Source of the DNA: Bacteroidota bacterium
GTDB lineage: Bacteria > Bacteroidota > Bacteroidia > Bacteroidales > JAAUTT01
Length of the DNA: 64,000 nucleotides
Direction of reading: 5' to 3'
NCBI GenBank assembly: GCA_030706405.1
Contig: JAUZOO010000011.1
Span: 1-64,000, forward strand
The notes under the pieces are model-generated. The model worked only from the letters and a program-made list of their open reading frames with translations. It was not told where the DNA came from and ran no database searches. Positions 34,454 through 43,780 of this stretch are shown in pieces. A program made the position numbers and the translations under genes. Position 1 is the stretch's first letter. Each line of letters starts with the position of its first letter.

Positions 34454-35983
34454 ATGGCCAAGAAAGATTACAACAGAACCAACACGTTACCGGTAGACAT
34501 CGCCGGGAAAATCCCCCCACAGGCTATAGATTTGGAAGAAGCCGTACTCGGAGCTATCATGCTCGAAAAAGACGCCATTCTCCAGGTTATTGATATTCTA
34601 AAGCCGGATAGTTTCTATAAGGATGTTCATCAAAAAATCTACAAGGCCGTTATTGATCTGGCTGCCCGTCAGGAGCCTATCGACTTGCTTACGGTTACCG
34701 AACAGCTTCGACGCAATAATACGCTCGAAGAAATTGGCGGACCGTACTATATAACACAATTAACCAGCAAAGTCGCGTCGGCTGCACATGCTGATTTCCA
34801 TGCACGTATCGTTGCCCAGAAATACATCCAACGTGAACTTATCCGCGTTTCGAGCGAAATTCAGAGTCAAGCTTTCGACGACAGCAAAGACGTTGACGAA
34901 CTGCTCGACTTTTCCGAAAATGCCATTTTTAAGGTAGCCGAAGGAAGCATCAAAAAAGAAATGCAACCCATTAGCGTACTGGTAAAAGAAGCTATTTTAC
35001 AGATTCAGGAAGCCGGAAAGCGCGAAGACGGCCTCAGCGGTGTACCGTCAGGATTTACTAAGCTCGACCGTATTACTTCCGGATGGCAACGTTCAGACTT
35101 AGTGATTATCGCCGCCCGGCCTTCGATGGGTAAAACGGCCTTCGTACTTTCAATGACCCGGAACATGGCAGCCATTCATAAATGCGGAGTAGCCATCTTC
35201 TCGCTCGAAATGCCCTCGGTTCAGCTGGTAAACCGTTTGATATGTTCCGAAACTGAACTTTCATCCGAACGTATCCGTAACGGAAAACTGGAACCTTTCG
35301 AATGGGAACAGCTCGAACGAAAAATAACCAATCTGGTAGAAGCTCCCATCTATATCGACGATACTCCGGCGATTTCAGTTTATGAGCTTCGCGCCAAGCT
35401 TCGCCGGTTAACCAGCAAGTATAAAATTGACATAGTCATCATCGACTACCTTCAGCTTATGACCTGTAACATCGATGCAAAAGGAAGCCGTGAGCAGGAA
35501 GTTTCGTACATTTCCCGAAACCTGAAGGTTATTGCCAAAGAATTAAACGTGCCAATCCTGGCGCTTTCTCAGCTTAACCGTTCGGTAGAAACCCGTACCG
35601 GAACCAAACGCCCGCAGTTAAGTGACCTTCGTGAATCGGGAGCAATCGAGCAGGATGCGGATATTGTTTGTTTCATCCACCGTCCCGAGAAATACGGTTT
35701 TTTGGAGGATGAAGAAGGAAACTCGCTTCAGGGTGTGGCCGAAATCATTATTGCAAAACACCGTAACGGTGCACTCGACGATGTACGTCTTCGATTTAAA
35801 GCTGATTTTGCCAAATTCTGTGATCTCGAAGAAGACGAACAATTTGGTCTCAGTTCAGAAGCTCCCGCACAGGCGATGACCTTCGGCTCCAAAATGAACG
35901 ATGATTTTGTTCCTGGCGGAGTAACCGCAGCACCTTTCGACCTGGGACGCAATACCGGTTTCGATTCCGAAGCCCCGTTTTAA
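34454..35983 (+). CDS. dnaB: Replicative DNA helicase DnaB
   Basis: 509 residues. The N-terminal domain (about 18-120: PPQAIDLEEAVLGAIMLEKD) is followed by a RecA-like ATPase with Walker A ARPSMGKTAF (about 219-228), SLEMP, VIIDYLQLM (Walker B), LSQLNRS and the arginine-finger region SDLRESGAIEQDAD. It unwinds DNA at the replication fork. No intein. The acidic, low-complexity C-terminus of about 40 residues is a lineage feature. A 23 bp perfect terminator follows. Confidence 0.96.
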   Translation: MAKKDYNRTNTLPVDIAGKIPPQAIDLEEAVLGAIMLEKDAILQVIDILKPDSFYKDVHQKIYKAVIDLAARQEPIDLLTVTEQLRRNNTLEEIGGPYYITQLTSKVASAAHADFHARIVAQKYIQRELIRVSSEIQSQAFDDSKDVDELLDFSENAIFKVAEGSIKKEMQPISVLVKEAILQIQEAGKREDGLSGVPSGFTKLDRITSGWQRSDLVIIAARPSMGKTAFVLSMTRNMAAIHKCGVAIFSLEMPSVQLVNRLICSETELSSERIRNGKLEPFEWEQLERKITNLVEAPIYIDDTPAISVYELRAKLRRLTSKYKIDIVIIDYLQLMTCNIDAKGSREQEVSYISRNLKVIAKELNVPILALSQLNRSVETRTGTKRPQLSDLRESGAIEQDADIVCFIHRPEKYGFLEDEEGNSLQGVAEIIIAKHRNGALDDVRLRFKADFAKFCDLEEDEQFGLSSEAPAQAMTFGSKMNDDFVPGGVTAAPFDLGRNTGFDSEAPF

Positions 35984-35996
35984 CAATACTAAAAAC

Positions 35997-36049
35997 TATA
36001 AAAGGAAAACGGACTTGTCCAAATAAGACAAGTCCGTTTTCCTTTTATA
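35997..36049. terminator. Long perfect bidirectional terminator after dnaB
   Basis: 23 bp perfect stem (35997-36019 with 36027-36049) and 7-nt loop CAAATAA, with A/T-rich arms at both ends; it serves dnaB and the converging barrel/EF-hand gene. Confidence 0.9.
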
Positions 36050-36082
36050 ATATCTTAATACTTAAAATCTATACTCATACAA

Positions 36083-37435
36083 TTACTGTTCGAAGAAGAA
36101 ATCCTGCAACTCATAAATATCTTTCGTTGTCAAATCGTTAGAGAAATCGAAGTAATCGTTAATAGCTTTTATAAGCTCTTCGAACGACAGATACCCATCT
36201 CCGTCAATATCCAGTGATTTAAATTTAGGAGGTAATGCCTTTGCCGAACGCTGTCTCATCTTATTTAGAGCTTTCTGTGCCATTAGGAATGCTTCCAATT
36301 CCCTCCGGTTTATGGCCTGAATATTCAATTTTTCAGCATAATCCTCGGCCTTAATCTGTACGCCATCATCATCAACCATGGCATCGGCAGGAGTATTGAG
36401 TTCTTTATCCTTATAGTCTGGCACGCCGTCCTTATCGCCGTCAAGCGGGCAACCTACAGAGTCAACTTTTACACCAAACGGAGTTCCCGGACATTGGTCG
36501 AACAAATCCCGCACCATATCGTTATCTTCGTCATCATACATGGCTAAGTCATAGTCTCCAAGATCTTTAAACATATTATTGATCTTAATCGTCTTGGGAG
36601 CTGTAAATAAGTCGAAGTGCAACGAAAAATACGAATACGTAAATATATCCTTTTTCTTGTCGCCCTTCACACCGGGAGACTGAGGACTTACGTTGTCAAT
36701 ATTATCAGTAAAAGTAAAATGCCATGAATTTCCGACCCGAAGGTTGAGTCGTTCGGATATTTTAAAATCGATACCAACATCGACGGGAATGGCCAATGAA
36801 CTCTGACTATAAGATTGATTTCCCCGAAGGTCAGTTTCATAAGTATAATCCCGTTTAATTAATGAGTTATTATACACATCGTTCGTAAACACACTCATTT
36901 CCGGGATATTATGAATGGTTCCATCCTTCCAATAATGATAACGCTGCCCTTTTGCATCATAAAGGTCCGTTTTTGAATTGAACTGAATATTTTCGAGACC
37001 TACAGACACGAAAGGACGAACAGGGCTTTCCTTAAAAAGATGTTTAAAGTCATAATGGATATTAAGCCCAAAACTGGTAATGTCGGATTTAAAGTTGAGG
37101 TTACGCGCTGTGTCAGAAGAGCGTTCGTTTCCCGTAAGACTTCCGACAAGAAGGAAAAAATTTCCCCTGAAATAATGCTTTTTATCAATAAACGTGGCGA
37201 TATTCACCTTAAATGCAGGGGTACCGGCGAGTGGAGAACGCACTTTATCGTGTACTTCGCCATAAAAATTCATCACGCCTACACCGACCCCGATAACGGG
37301 TTTATACACTCGATTTACATTTTCTACAACTTGGGTAAGCATCGAATCGGCAATGGCCTCATCGTCCATCTGGGCAAATGCAGAAAAAGACAGGCTTAAA
37401 AAGGCAAAAACTAAAAGAGGTTTGATGAATTTCAT
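36083..37435 (-). CDS. Outer-membrane barrel protein with TSP3-like and EF-hand segments
   Basis: 450 residues from the ATG at 37435 (MKFIKPLLVFAFLSLSFSAFAQ signal); a longer start at 37459 would overlap the neighbour. Residues about 45-290 are beta-strands of an outer-membrane barrel type (VGVGVMNFYGEVHD, YDFKHLFKESPVRPFVSVGLENI). About 305-350 hold calcium-binding thrombospondin type 3-like repeats (DDEDNDMVRDLFDQCPGTPFG, DGDKDGVPDYKD). Near the C-terminus is an EF-hand, DIDGDGYLSFEE, in a helix-loop-helix setting. There is no OmpA domain where one is usual. It follows the SPOR-like gene by 11 bp. Calcium-dependent function is inference. Confidence 0.8.
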   Translation of the reverse strand: MKFIKPLLVFAFLSLSFSAFAQMDDEAIADSMLTQVVENVNRVYKPVIGVGVGVMNFYGEVHDKVRSPLAGTPAFKVNIATFIDKKHYFRGNFFLLVGSLTGNERSSDTARNLNFKSDITSFGLNIHYDFKHLFKESPVRPFVSVGLENIQFNSKTDLYDAKGQRYHYWKDGTIHNIPEMSVFTNDVYNNSLIKRDYTYETDLRGNQSYSQSSLAIPVDVGIDFKISERLNLRVGNSWHFTFTDNIDNVSPQSPGVKGDKKKDIFTYSYFSLHFDLFTAPKTIKINNMFKDLGDYDLAMYDDEDNDMVRDLFDQCPGTPFGVKVDSVGCPLDGDKDGVPDYKDKELNTPADAMVDDDGVQIKAEDYAEKLNIQAINRRELEAFLMAQKALNKMRQRSAKALPPKFKSLDIDGDGYLSFEELIKAINDYFDFSNDLTTKDIYELQDFFFEQ

Positions 37436-37446
37436 TAATGCGGTTG

Positions 37447-38793
37447 TTATTGAATCCACTTTTGGTTTCCAATCATCAGCGCTTCCTGAACCGTGATACG
37501 TTTGCCATTATTATAGGCAGACACAAAAGCATCGGCTATGGATGTTGTATTCCAAATGTGTACACGGTAATCGTGTGCGTCTTTATAAGCCGGGAACGAA
37601 CCAATTGAATACTTAATCCAACCTTGGTGTTTTTCAGTAAACACCTTATTGTCCAGCTTATATTTTCTAAAATAGCTTTTAATGTTAACAGGTTTATGTC
37701 CAGCTGCTATTTGTACCCTGTAATATAATCCCATTTGAGGTTCGAGCAGATCAGCGGTCTCTTCATAACGTGGAATAACCTTTATCGGTTTCTGTGTAGC
37801 AGTAGCAGCAATAGCTGTTCCTTCTTTTTCTTTGCTTACCGACGGAGCCTGTTCGGAAGCCGCAATCATCGGAGCAGATTTAAGAATACTCTTGACGGCG
37901 GCAGGTGTAAGATTTGCCAAACTTGCTTCTTTTTCAACGATGTTTACACTTTGCGATTTATCGTCGAGAATATACGAGAAAACCCCGGCAACAACCGGTT
38001 GTTTGGAGGCTTGAATATTTTTGGAAGGAACCAGTTTATAGGTAACCGTAAAATAGGGGTCGGCAGGAAGGTTCATCCACAAAAATTTGGCCTTGCCATC
38101 TTTAAACGTAAAAATGCCTTCTTTGCTATCAACACTTACTGCGGTAAAACCGGCAGGCACCGATTCTTCGATCTTGGCAAACTTTTTGAGACTTTCCTTG
38201 TTCACCAGCAAGGTTACCAGATATTCTTTTTTAGCTTCGTTCCATTCCGGTTTTTGACGGACACAAGCTATCTGATTTCCACTTGCTTCCATTAACTGAG
38301 GCATGGATTGTTTACCAAAATCCTTAATATCAACCATAAGTTTGGGGTCAATGCCTGAAGATGGCACTATAGCCACAGCCTGTGGTTGCAAATCAATGCT
38401 TTTTCGCTCGTTTTCATCGATGTATGAAAACTTTCCAGCCAGGTTAAAATTACCTTTCAGACGCTCATCACACCGAACGTTAAACGAAAATGTTACCGTT
38501 TTTTCTTCAGGCATACGAAGCCATATAAGCCGTACTTTCTGATCTTTAAACGAGAAATCAGCATTAGCCGAAAAAACATTGGTAGCAGTGAGTCCTGCAG
38601 GAAGTTCCATCTGGAACCTTGAAAAGCCTTTGAGATTAGCTTTATCGAGGGTTACCTGAACCCGTATCTCTTTCCCGGCGTTAATTTCTCCGGGCACTTC
38701 TACCTTCATTGAGATGTCCCCGCCGAGGCGTATGTTGAACAATAATAAGCCCAACAACTGAAGCATTATCAAGCAAATACGAATCATAATCAA
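37447..38793 (-). CDS. Secreted protein with duplicated beta-sandwich domains and C-terminal SPOR-like domain
   Basis: 448 residues. A signal peptide (about 1-20) is followed by two related beta-rich domains (about 30-140 and 170-300) that share strands of the form LPAGLTATNV and VPAGFTAVSV, each ending in FSYIxDxxxxS. After a linker rich in A, E, S and P comes a SPOR-like domain (about 365-440: YYRVQIAAGHKPVNIKSYF, IKYSIGSFPAYKDA), which normally binds denuded peptidoglycan. It is co-transcribed with the barrel/EF-hand gene. I do not recognise the N-terminal domain by name. Confidence 0.75.
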   Translation of the reverse strand: MIMIRICLIMLQLLGLLLFNIRLGGDISMKVEVPGEINAGKEIRVQVTLDKANLKGFSRFQMELPAGLTATNVFSANADFSFKDQKVRLIWLRMPEEKTVTFSFNVRCDERLKGNFNLAGKFSYIDENERKSIDLQPQAVAIVPSSGIDPKLMVDIKDFGKQSMPQLMEASGNQIACVRQKPEWNEAKKEYLVTLLVNKESLKKFAKIEESVPAGFTAVSVDSKEGIFTFKDGKAKFLWMNLPADPYFTVTYKLVPSKNIQASKQPVVAGVFSYILDDKSQSVNIVEKEASLANLTPAAVKSILKSAPMIAASEQAPSVSKEKEGTAIAATATQKPIKVIPRYEETADLLEPQMGLYYRVQIAAGHKPVNIKSYFRKYKLDNKVFTEKHQGWIKYSIGSFPAYKDAHDYRVHIWNTTSIADAFVSAYNNGKRITVQEALMIGNQKWIQ

Positions 38794-38929
38794 CTAATTT
38801 TATGGTTTATCATATTTCTATGAAATTTTTACAAAAATGGCATACAATTGCCCAAAAACATTTCAAAGTTAGCAGCATTGTTTATAAATGCAAATTTTGT
38901 GCGTCACATAATGTGTTGAACCTAAAAAA

Positions 38930-38949
38930 AATCCGCATTTTCTCGGACT
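38930..38949 (-). terminator. Probable terminator of the LOG-family gene
   Basis: Six-base arms (38930-38935 with 38944-38949, one G-U) and a run of seven T on the minus strand. Confidence 0.45.
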
Positions 38950-38953
38950 AAAT

Positions 38954-39664
38954 TTAAAAGTTCGGACTAAGTAAGTATTTGGAATAAAACTGATTAATCA
39001 CCTCTACTGCCTCATCTGCCTCATCTACAACCATAAAGAGGTCAAGATCGTCAATTTTAATATTTTGTTCTTCTTCGAGCATTACTTTCTTAATCCAATC
39101 GACAACACCCTGCCAATAATCAACGCCCACTAAGACAATTGGGAAACGCCCAATTTTTTCAGTCTGGATAAGGGTCAGCGCTTCGAATAGTTCGTCAAAT
39201 GTTCCAAAACCGCCGGGAAGTACTATAAACCCTTGCGAATACTTCATGAACATAGTTTTGCGCACAAAAAAGTAATCGAAGGTAATGAGTTTATCATGAT
39301 CAATAAATTGATTATGAGATTGTTCAAAAGGAAGATGAATATTCATCCCCACTGAACGGCCTTTGCCTCTTTTAGCTCCCAGATTTGCGGCTTCCATAAT
39401 ACCAGGGCCACCACCGGTAATAACCCCGTACCCGAATTGGGTAAGTTTAAATGCAATCTCTTCGGCTAGTTCGTAGTATTTTGTTCCGGGCTTTGTACGA
39501 GCAGAGCCAAATATGGAAACGCAAGGCCCGATACGAGCCATTTTTTCATATCCTTCTACAAATTCGGACATAATCTTGAAAATCCTCCACGAATCTTCAG
39601 ATTTGATTTCATTCCAAGTTTTATCCTGAAACGCATTACGTATTTTTTCTTCGCTGGTTGACAT
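38954..39664 (-). CDS. LOG-family (TIGR00730) Rossmann-fold protein
   Basis: 236 residues. SIFGSARTKPGTKYYE, GGGPGIMEAANLGAKRGKGRSVG and the LPGGFGTFDELFEALTLIQT signature are complete, the motifs of cytokinin-riboside monophosphate phosphoribohydrolases (PGGxGTxxE). In bacteria such proteins cleave nucleoside monophosphates to base and ribose-5-phosphate. The physiological role here is not known. It is 62 bp downstream of uvrA on the same strand. Confidence 0.9.
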   Translation of the reverse strand: MSTSEEKIRNAFQDKTWNEIKSEDSWRIFKIMSEFVEGYEKMARIGPCVSIFGSARTKPGTKYYELAEEIAFKLTQFGYGVITGGGPGIMEAANLGAKRGKGRSVGMNIHLPFEQSHNQFIDHDKLITFDYFFVRKTMFMKYSQGFIVLPGGFGTFDELFEALTLIQTEKIGRFPIVLVGVDYWQGVVDWIKKVMLEEEQNIKIDDLDLFMVVDEADEAVEVINQFYSKYLLSPNF

Positions 39665-39726
39665 GAATAACTATTTGTTTAGAATTACTTTTATTTGACT
39701 CTTTAACTAACTATTTATACGGTATT

Positions 39727-42591
39727 TCAATCTTTTAGATTCAATTCATCTCTTAAAAAACGAGCAGTATAACTCTCGGGATGTTTTGCTACATCTTCCG
39801 GAGTACCCTTACAAACCACCTCGCCACCTTTAGCTCCGCCTTCTTTACCTATATCGATAATATAATCCGCAATCTTAATAACATCGAGGTTATGTTCGAT
39901 AACAATCACCGTATTCCCACGGTTTACAAGCCTGTCCAGCACTTCAAGCAGAACACGTATATCTTCAAAATGTAGGCCAGTAGTAGGCTCATCAAGAATA
40001 TAAACGGTTTTCCCGGTGTCGCGCTTAGCAAGTTCTGCAGCCAGTTTAACGCGCTGCGATTCTCCTCCCGACAAAGTAGTAGAAGGTTGACCTAGTTTTA
40101 CATATCCCAGACCCACTTCCTGCAAAGCAAGCAACCGGATATGAATGGATGGAATATTTTCAAAAAACTCAACAGACTGGTTAATAGTCATGTCCAGCAC
40201 ATCACTGATCGACTTTCCTTTATATTTTACTTCGAGGGTTTCGCGGTTATAGCGCTTTCCATTACAATCGCGGCAAACCACAAATACATCGGGAAGGAAG
40301 TTCATTTCAATGGTCTGAACTCCTGCACCTGTACAGGTTTCACAGCGTCCGCCCTTAACGTTGAACGAAAATCGTCCGGGTTGGTAAGCCCGGATCTTCG
40401 CTTCGGGGGTGATAGCAAACAAATTCCGGATATCACTAAAAACACCGGTATAAGTGGCCGGATTGGAACGGGGTGTTCGCCCAATCGGGGACTGGTCAAC
40501 CTGAATAACTTTATCGATATGTTCCAAGCCTTCAATTGAATCAAACGGCAAAGGATCGAGTACCGAATTATAAAAATGCTTGCTCAAAATAGGTTGCAGC
40601 GTTTCATTGATAAGCGTTGATTTACCGCTTCCGGACACTCCGGTAACACAAACGAATATACCCAATGGAAAACTAACTTCAACATTTTTTAGGTTGTTGC
40701 CCCGTGCTCCTTTGATGGTAAGAAACTTTCCGGAACCTTCGCGGCGTTTTTCCGGAACCACAATAGCCTTATGATGGTTGAGATATTGTGCGGTAAGTGA
40801 TCCTGATTTGAGAATCTCCTCCGGAGTACCCTGGGCTACAACATTTCCGCCCATTCGCCCGGCGGCAGGTCCAATATCCACCACATGGTCGGCCGACAAA
40901 ATCATCTCCTTATCGTGCTCTACCACAATCACGGAATTCCCGGCATCACGGAGTTTCTTCAGCGACTCAATAAGTTTATGGTTGTCCCGCTGATGCAATC
41001 CAATACTTGGTTCATCGAGAATATAAAGAACATTTACCAACTGGGAGCCAATCTGTGTAGCCAGACGAATTCGCTGACTCTCGCCGCCAGAAAGACTATT
41101 GGAACTCAAACTAAGCGATAAATATTCCAAACCGACATCGAGCATAAAACCCAGACGGGTACGGATTTCCTTGATTATTTCGCGGGCAATAACCTTTTGC
41201 TTGTCGTTTAGCGCAGAATCCAAGTTGTCGAACCATTCTTTCAGCGAACGAATATCCATAGCCGTAAGCTCAGAAATATTCTTATCGTTGATACGAAACT
41301 GCAACGACTCCATTTTAAGCCGTGCGCCTTTACATTCGGGGCAGGTAACGTGCCGGATAAACTGATTGGCCCAGCTCTGCGCTTTTTTCGATGTACTTTC
41401 AGTCTGTTGTTGAGTGATGTAACTCACAATACCATCGAAACTTAAAAAATAGTTTGAAGCCACACCTGCCGGCGCATGCAGCAACTTAAACGACTCGTCC
41501 GAACCATAAAGAATGGTATTAACGGCTTCCTCCGGAATTTCTTCGAGAGGCGTATTCAAATCAACTCCATATTTATGCAAAATAGCTTCTATCTGCATAA
41601 AAATCATTGTGTTCTTATAGGCTCCGAGCGGTTCTATCGCACCTTTTTTAATACTCAGAGAAGGATTCGGGATAATCTTATCGAGATCCATTTCAGTAAC
41701 TTCGCCAAGGCCGCTGCACTTGGGACAGGCTCCCTGTGGCGAATTGAATGAAAACGAGTGAGGTGCAGGTTCGTTGTACGAAATCCCTGACGTGGGGCAC
41801 ATCAACTGACGGGAGTAGTAACGGGCATTGCCGGTATTCTTGTCCACAATCATAATAATGCCTTTGCCATGTTGCATAGCGGTGTGTACCGATTCCTTTA
41901 ACCGTTTGAGCTGCTCTTCCTCCACCATAAGTTTATCCACCACCACTTCAATGTAGTGAGTCTTATAGCGATCGACCTTTAAGCCATAAACAATTTCGCG
42001 AATTTCGCCATCAATACGGACGCTCAGAAAACCTTTCTTGCGAATTTGCTCGAATAACTCCTTATAATGCCCCTTACGCCCTTTTATCAACGGCGACAGC
42101 ACATAAACCGGAGCTCCGTTAAAGGTTTCGGCAATAAGTTTTACTATCTGTTCTTCCGTGTACTTCACCATCTTTTCGCCGGTAAAGTACGAGAAAGCCT
42201 CGGCAGCTCGGGCGTAAAGCAAACGCAGAAAGTCGTAAACTTCGGTGATGGTACCTACCGTACTCCGGGGATTACGGCTGGTTGTTTTCTGTTCAATAGA
42301 AATAACGGGACTAAGACCGGTGATCTGGTCAACATCGGGTCGTTCCAGACCGCCAAGAAACTGCCTGGCATAAGCCGACATGGTTTCGATATACCGGCGT
42401 TGTCCTTCGGCATAAATGGTGTCGAACGCCAACGACGATTTTCCGCTTCCGCTAAGTCCTGTTATTACGGTAAGCTTATTGCGCGGAATGGTAACATCGA
42501 TATTTTTCAGGTTGTGAACCCGGGCACCAAGCACATTTATGCTTTCGGCTCCGTTGGTATCCTCTGTATTGTTTTCTTCTCGTTTTGTCAT
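39727..42591 (-). CDS. uvrA: Excinuclease ABC subunit A (UvrA)
   Basis: 954 residues. Two ATPase modules: Walker A GLSGSGKSSLAFDT with the AEGQRRYIETMS stretch, and GVSGSGKSTLINETL; two signatures (LSGGESQRIRLATQ and LSGGESQRVKLAAEL); zinc fingers CPKCSGLG and CETCTGAG followed by CRDCNGKRY. It detects bulky DNA damage for nucleotide excision repair with UvrB and UvrC. Its ATG overlaps the stop of the lytic transglycosylase gene by 4 bp, so the two are translationally coupled. Confidence 0.97.
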   Translation of the reverse strand: MTKREENNTEDTNGAESINVLGARVHNLKNIDVTIPRNKLTVITGLSGSGKSSLAFDTIYAEGQRRYIETMSAYARQFLGGLERPDVDQITGLSPVISIEQKTTSRNPRSTVGTITEVYDFLRLLYARAAEAFSYFTGEKMVKYTEEQIVKLIAETFNGAPVYVLSPLIKGRKGHYKELFEQIRKKGFLSVRIDGEIREIVYGLKVDRYKTHYIEVVVDKLMVEEEQLKRLKESVHTAMQHGKGIIMIVDKNTGNARYYSRQLMCPTSGISYNEPAPHSFSFNSPQGACPKCSGLGEVTEMDLDKIIPNPSLSIKKGAIEPLGAYKNTMIFMQIEAILHKYGVDLNTPLEEIPEEAVNTILYGSDESFKLLHAPAGVASNYFLSFDGIVSYITQQQTESTSKKAQSWANQFIRHVTCPECKGARLKMESLQFRINDKNISELTAMDIRSLKEWFDNLDSALNDKQKVIAREIIKEIRTRLGFMLDVGLEYLSLSLSSNSLSGGESQRIRLATQIGSQLVNVLYILDEPSIGLHQRDNHKLIESLKKLRDAGNSVIVVEHDKEMILSADHVVDIGPAAGRMGGNVVAQGTPEEILKSGSLTAQYLNHHKAIVVPEKRREGSGKFLTIKGARGNNLKNVEVSFPLGIFVCVTGVSGSGKSTLINETLQPILSKHFYNSVLDPLPFDSIEGLEHIDKVIQVDQSPIGRTPRSNPATYTGVFSDIRNLFAITPEAKIRAYQPGRFSFNVKGGRCETCTGAGVQTIEMNFLPDVFVVCRDCNGKRYNRETLEVKYKGKSISDVLDMTINQSVEFFENIPSIHIRLLALQEVGLGYVKLGQPSTTLSGGESQRVKLAAELAKRDTGKTVYILDEPTTGLHFEDIRVLLEVLDRLVNRGNTVIVIEHNLDVIKIADYIIDIGKEGGAKGGEVVCKGTPEDVAKHPESYTARFLRDELNLKD

Positions 42592-43607
42592 TGAACTGAT
42601 GATTCTTCGCTTTGCTTCATTATCCGATCGAGTTCTTCCCGGCTGATTTCTTTAACCAGTTTACGGACGCCTTGTTTCGGGATTTTAAGCGTGTAAGTTT
42701 TACCACTGGCATTAGTCAGAACGTTATCACGCAGCCAAGGGTTCAACATCTTTAAAATTTTATAATTTGTCTTCTTATCAAAGGCAAAAGCAGCAAGATC
42801 CTTGATGGGCCGATTTATGGTAATATCGGTATGTGGAATAGGCTGATAGTAATCTTCTTTAGCCATTTTAAAACCGTATTTGGCAGGATCGGAAACGATT
42901 AGTTTCAGGGCCACAATACGAAATACGTAACGCCCGGTTTCTTCGTTGAGCAAAAGATCGTAATAATTATCGGTATGCTGCCGCTGAATCTGTTTACTGA
43001 GCCCGCGAAGGCCCACATTATACGAAGCCGCAGCCATAGTCCATGTTTTATAGATGTTGTACGATTTTTGTAAAAATTTACAGGCAGCCTCCGTAGCTTT
43101 TTCAAGGTTATAGCGTTCATCAACTTCGGAGTTTACTTCGAGATTATATTCTTTGGCCGTAGAAGGAACAAACTGCCAGAACCCGGAAGCTCCAGCCGGT
43201 GACGATATATTTGCAAAACCACTTTCGGCTAAAGCTAGGTATTTTAAATCGTCGGGAAGATGATATTTTTTAAGAATAGGCTCGATATCGCAGAAAAATC
43301 GAGCTGATTTTTTAAGCAGGACAAGTGTTTGCGAATGCCAGTAAGCATTGATGTATAGCTCTCGTTCAAGAGCTTCGCGGATGTCAAAATTTTCGACCGG
43401 AACACGTTCTCCGGCAAAATCGACTGTAGAGGGGACTTTAACTTCGGCAAGCTCAACCGATACCTGTCTTACAGCTTCTTTATTGCAGGTTTTTACAGTC
43501 GTTGAAAACGTAAACACCATAATCACCCCAACCAACCCAATCCAAACCAACAAAGAACCAACCGGCTTAACAGTTATCTTTTTCATCTTCAATAAAGACC
43601 GTCTCAT
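42588..43607 (-). CDS. Membrane-anchored lytic transglycosylase (SLT domain, MltD-like)
   Basis: 339 residues (332 if the ATG at 43586 is used). An N-terminal membrane anchor (about 15-35) precedes an SLT fold: YLALAESGF with the catalytic glutamate, SPAGASGFWQFVPSTAKEYNL, and WTMAAASYNVG. It cleaves glycan strands between MurNAc and GlcNAc. A further C-terminal region (about 260-339) contains a KTYTLKIPKQGVRKL LysM-like end. It overlaps uvrA by 4 bp (ATGA), an unexpected pairing of wall and repair genes. Confidence 0.87.
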   Translation of the reverse strand: MRRSLLKMKKITVKPVGSLLVWIGLVGVIMVFTFSTTVKTCNKEAVRQVSVELAEVKVPSTVDFAGERVPVENFDIREALERELYINAYWHSQTLVLLKKSARFFCDIEPILKKYHLPDDLKYLALAESGFANISSPAGASGFWQFVPSTAKEYNLEVNSEVDERYNLEKATEAACKFLQKSYNIYKTWTMAAASYNVGLRGLSKQIQRQHTDNYYDLLLNEETGRYVFRIVALKLIVSDPAKYGFKMAKEDYYQPIPHTDITINRPIKDLAAFAFDKKTNYKILKMLNPWLRDNVLTNASGKTYTLKIPKQGVRKLVKEISREELDRIMKQSEESSVQ

Positions 43608-43780
43608 CTCCCTGCATTAATAACATAAACCAACTATCAATCCCGTATTAAACTAACTACTAAAATATTAACACTTAATTCGAAACATTAATATTAAAAT
43701 CGTCAGCTAAATCACAGAATCTGCAAAAATAATCATTTAGGGATTGAATTATTGAAAAAAATTATGATTGTTAAGCCAAA

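Noticed and set aside
37735-38295. Plus-strand ORF of 186 codons
   Set aside because: Antisense to the SPOR-like gene, with a biased composition and no promoter.
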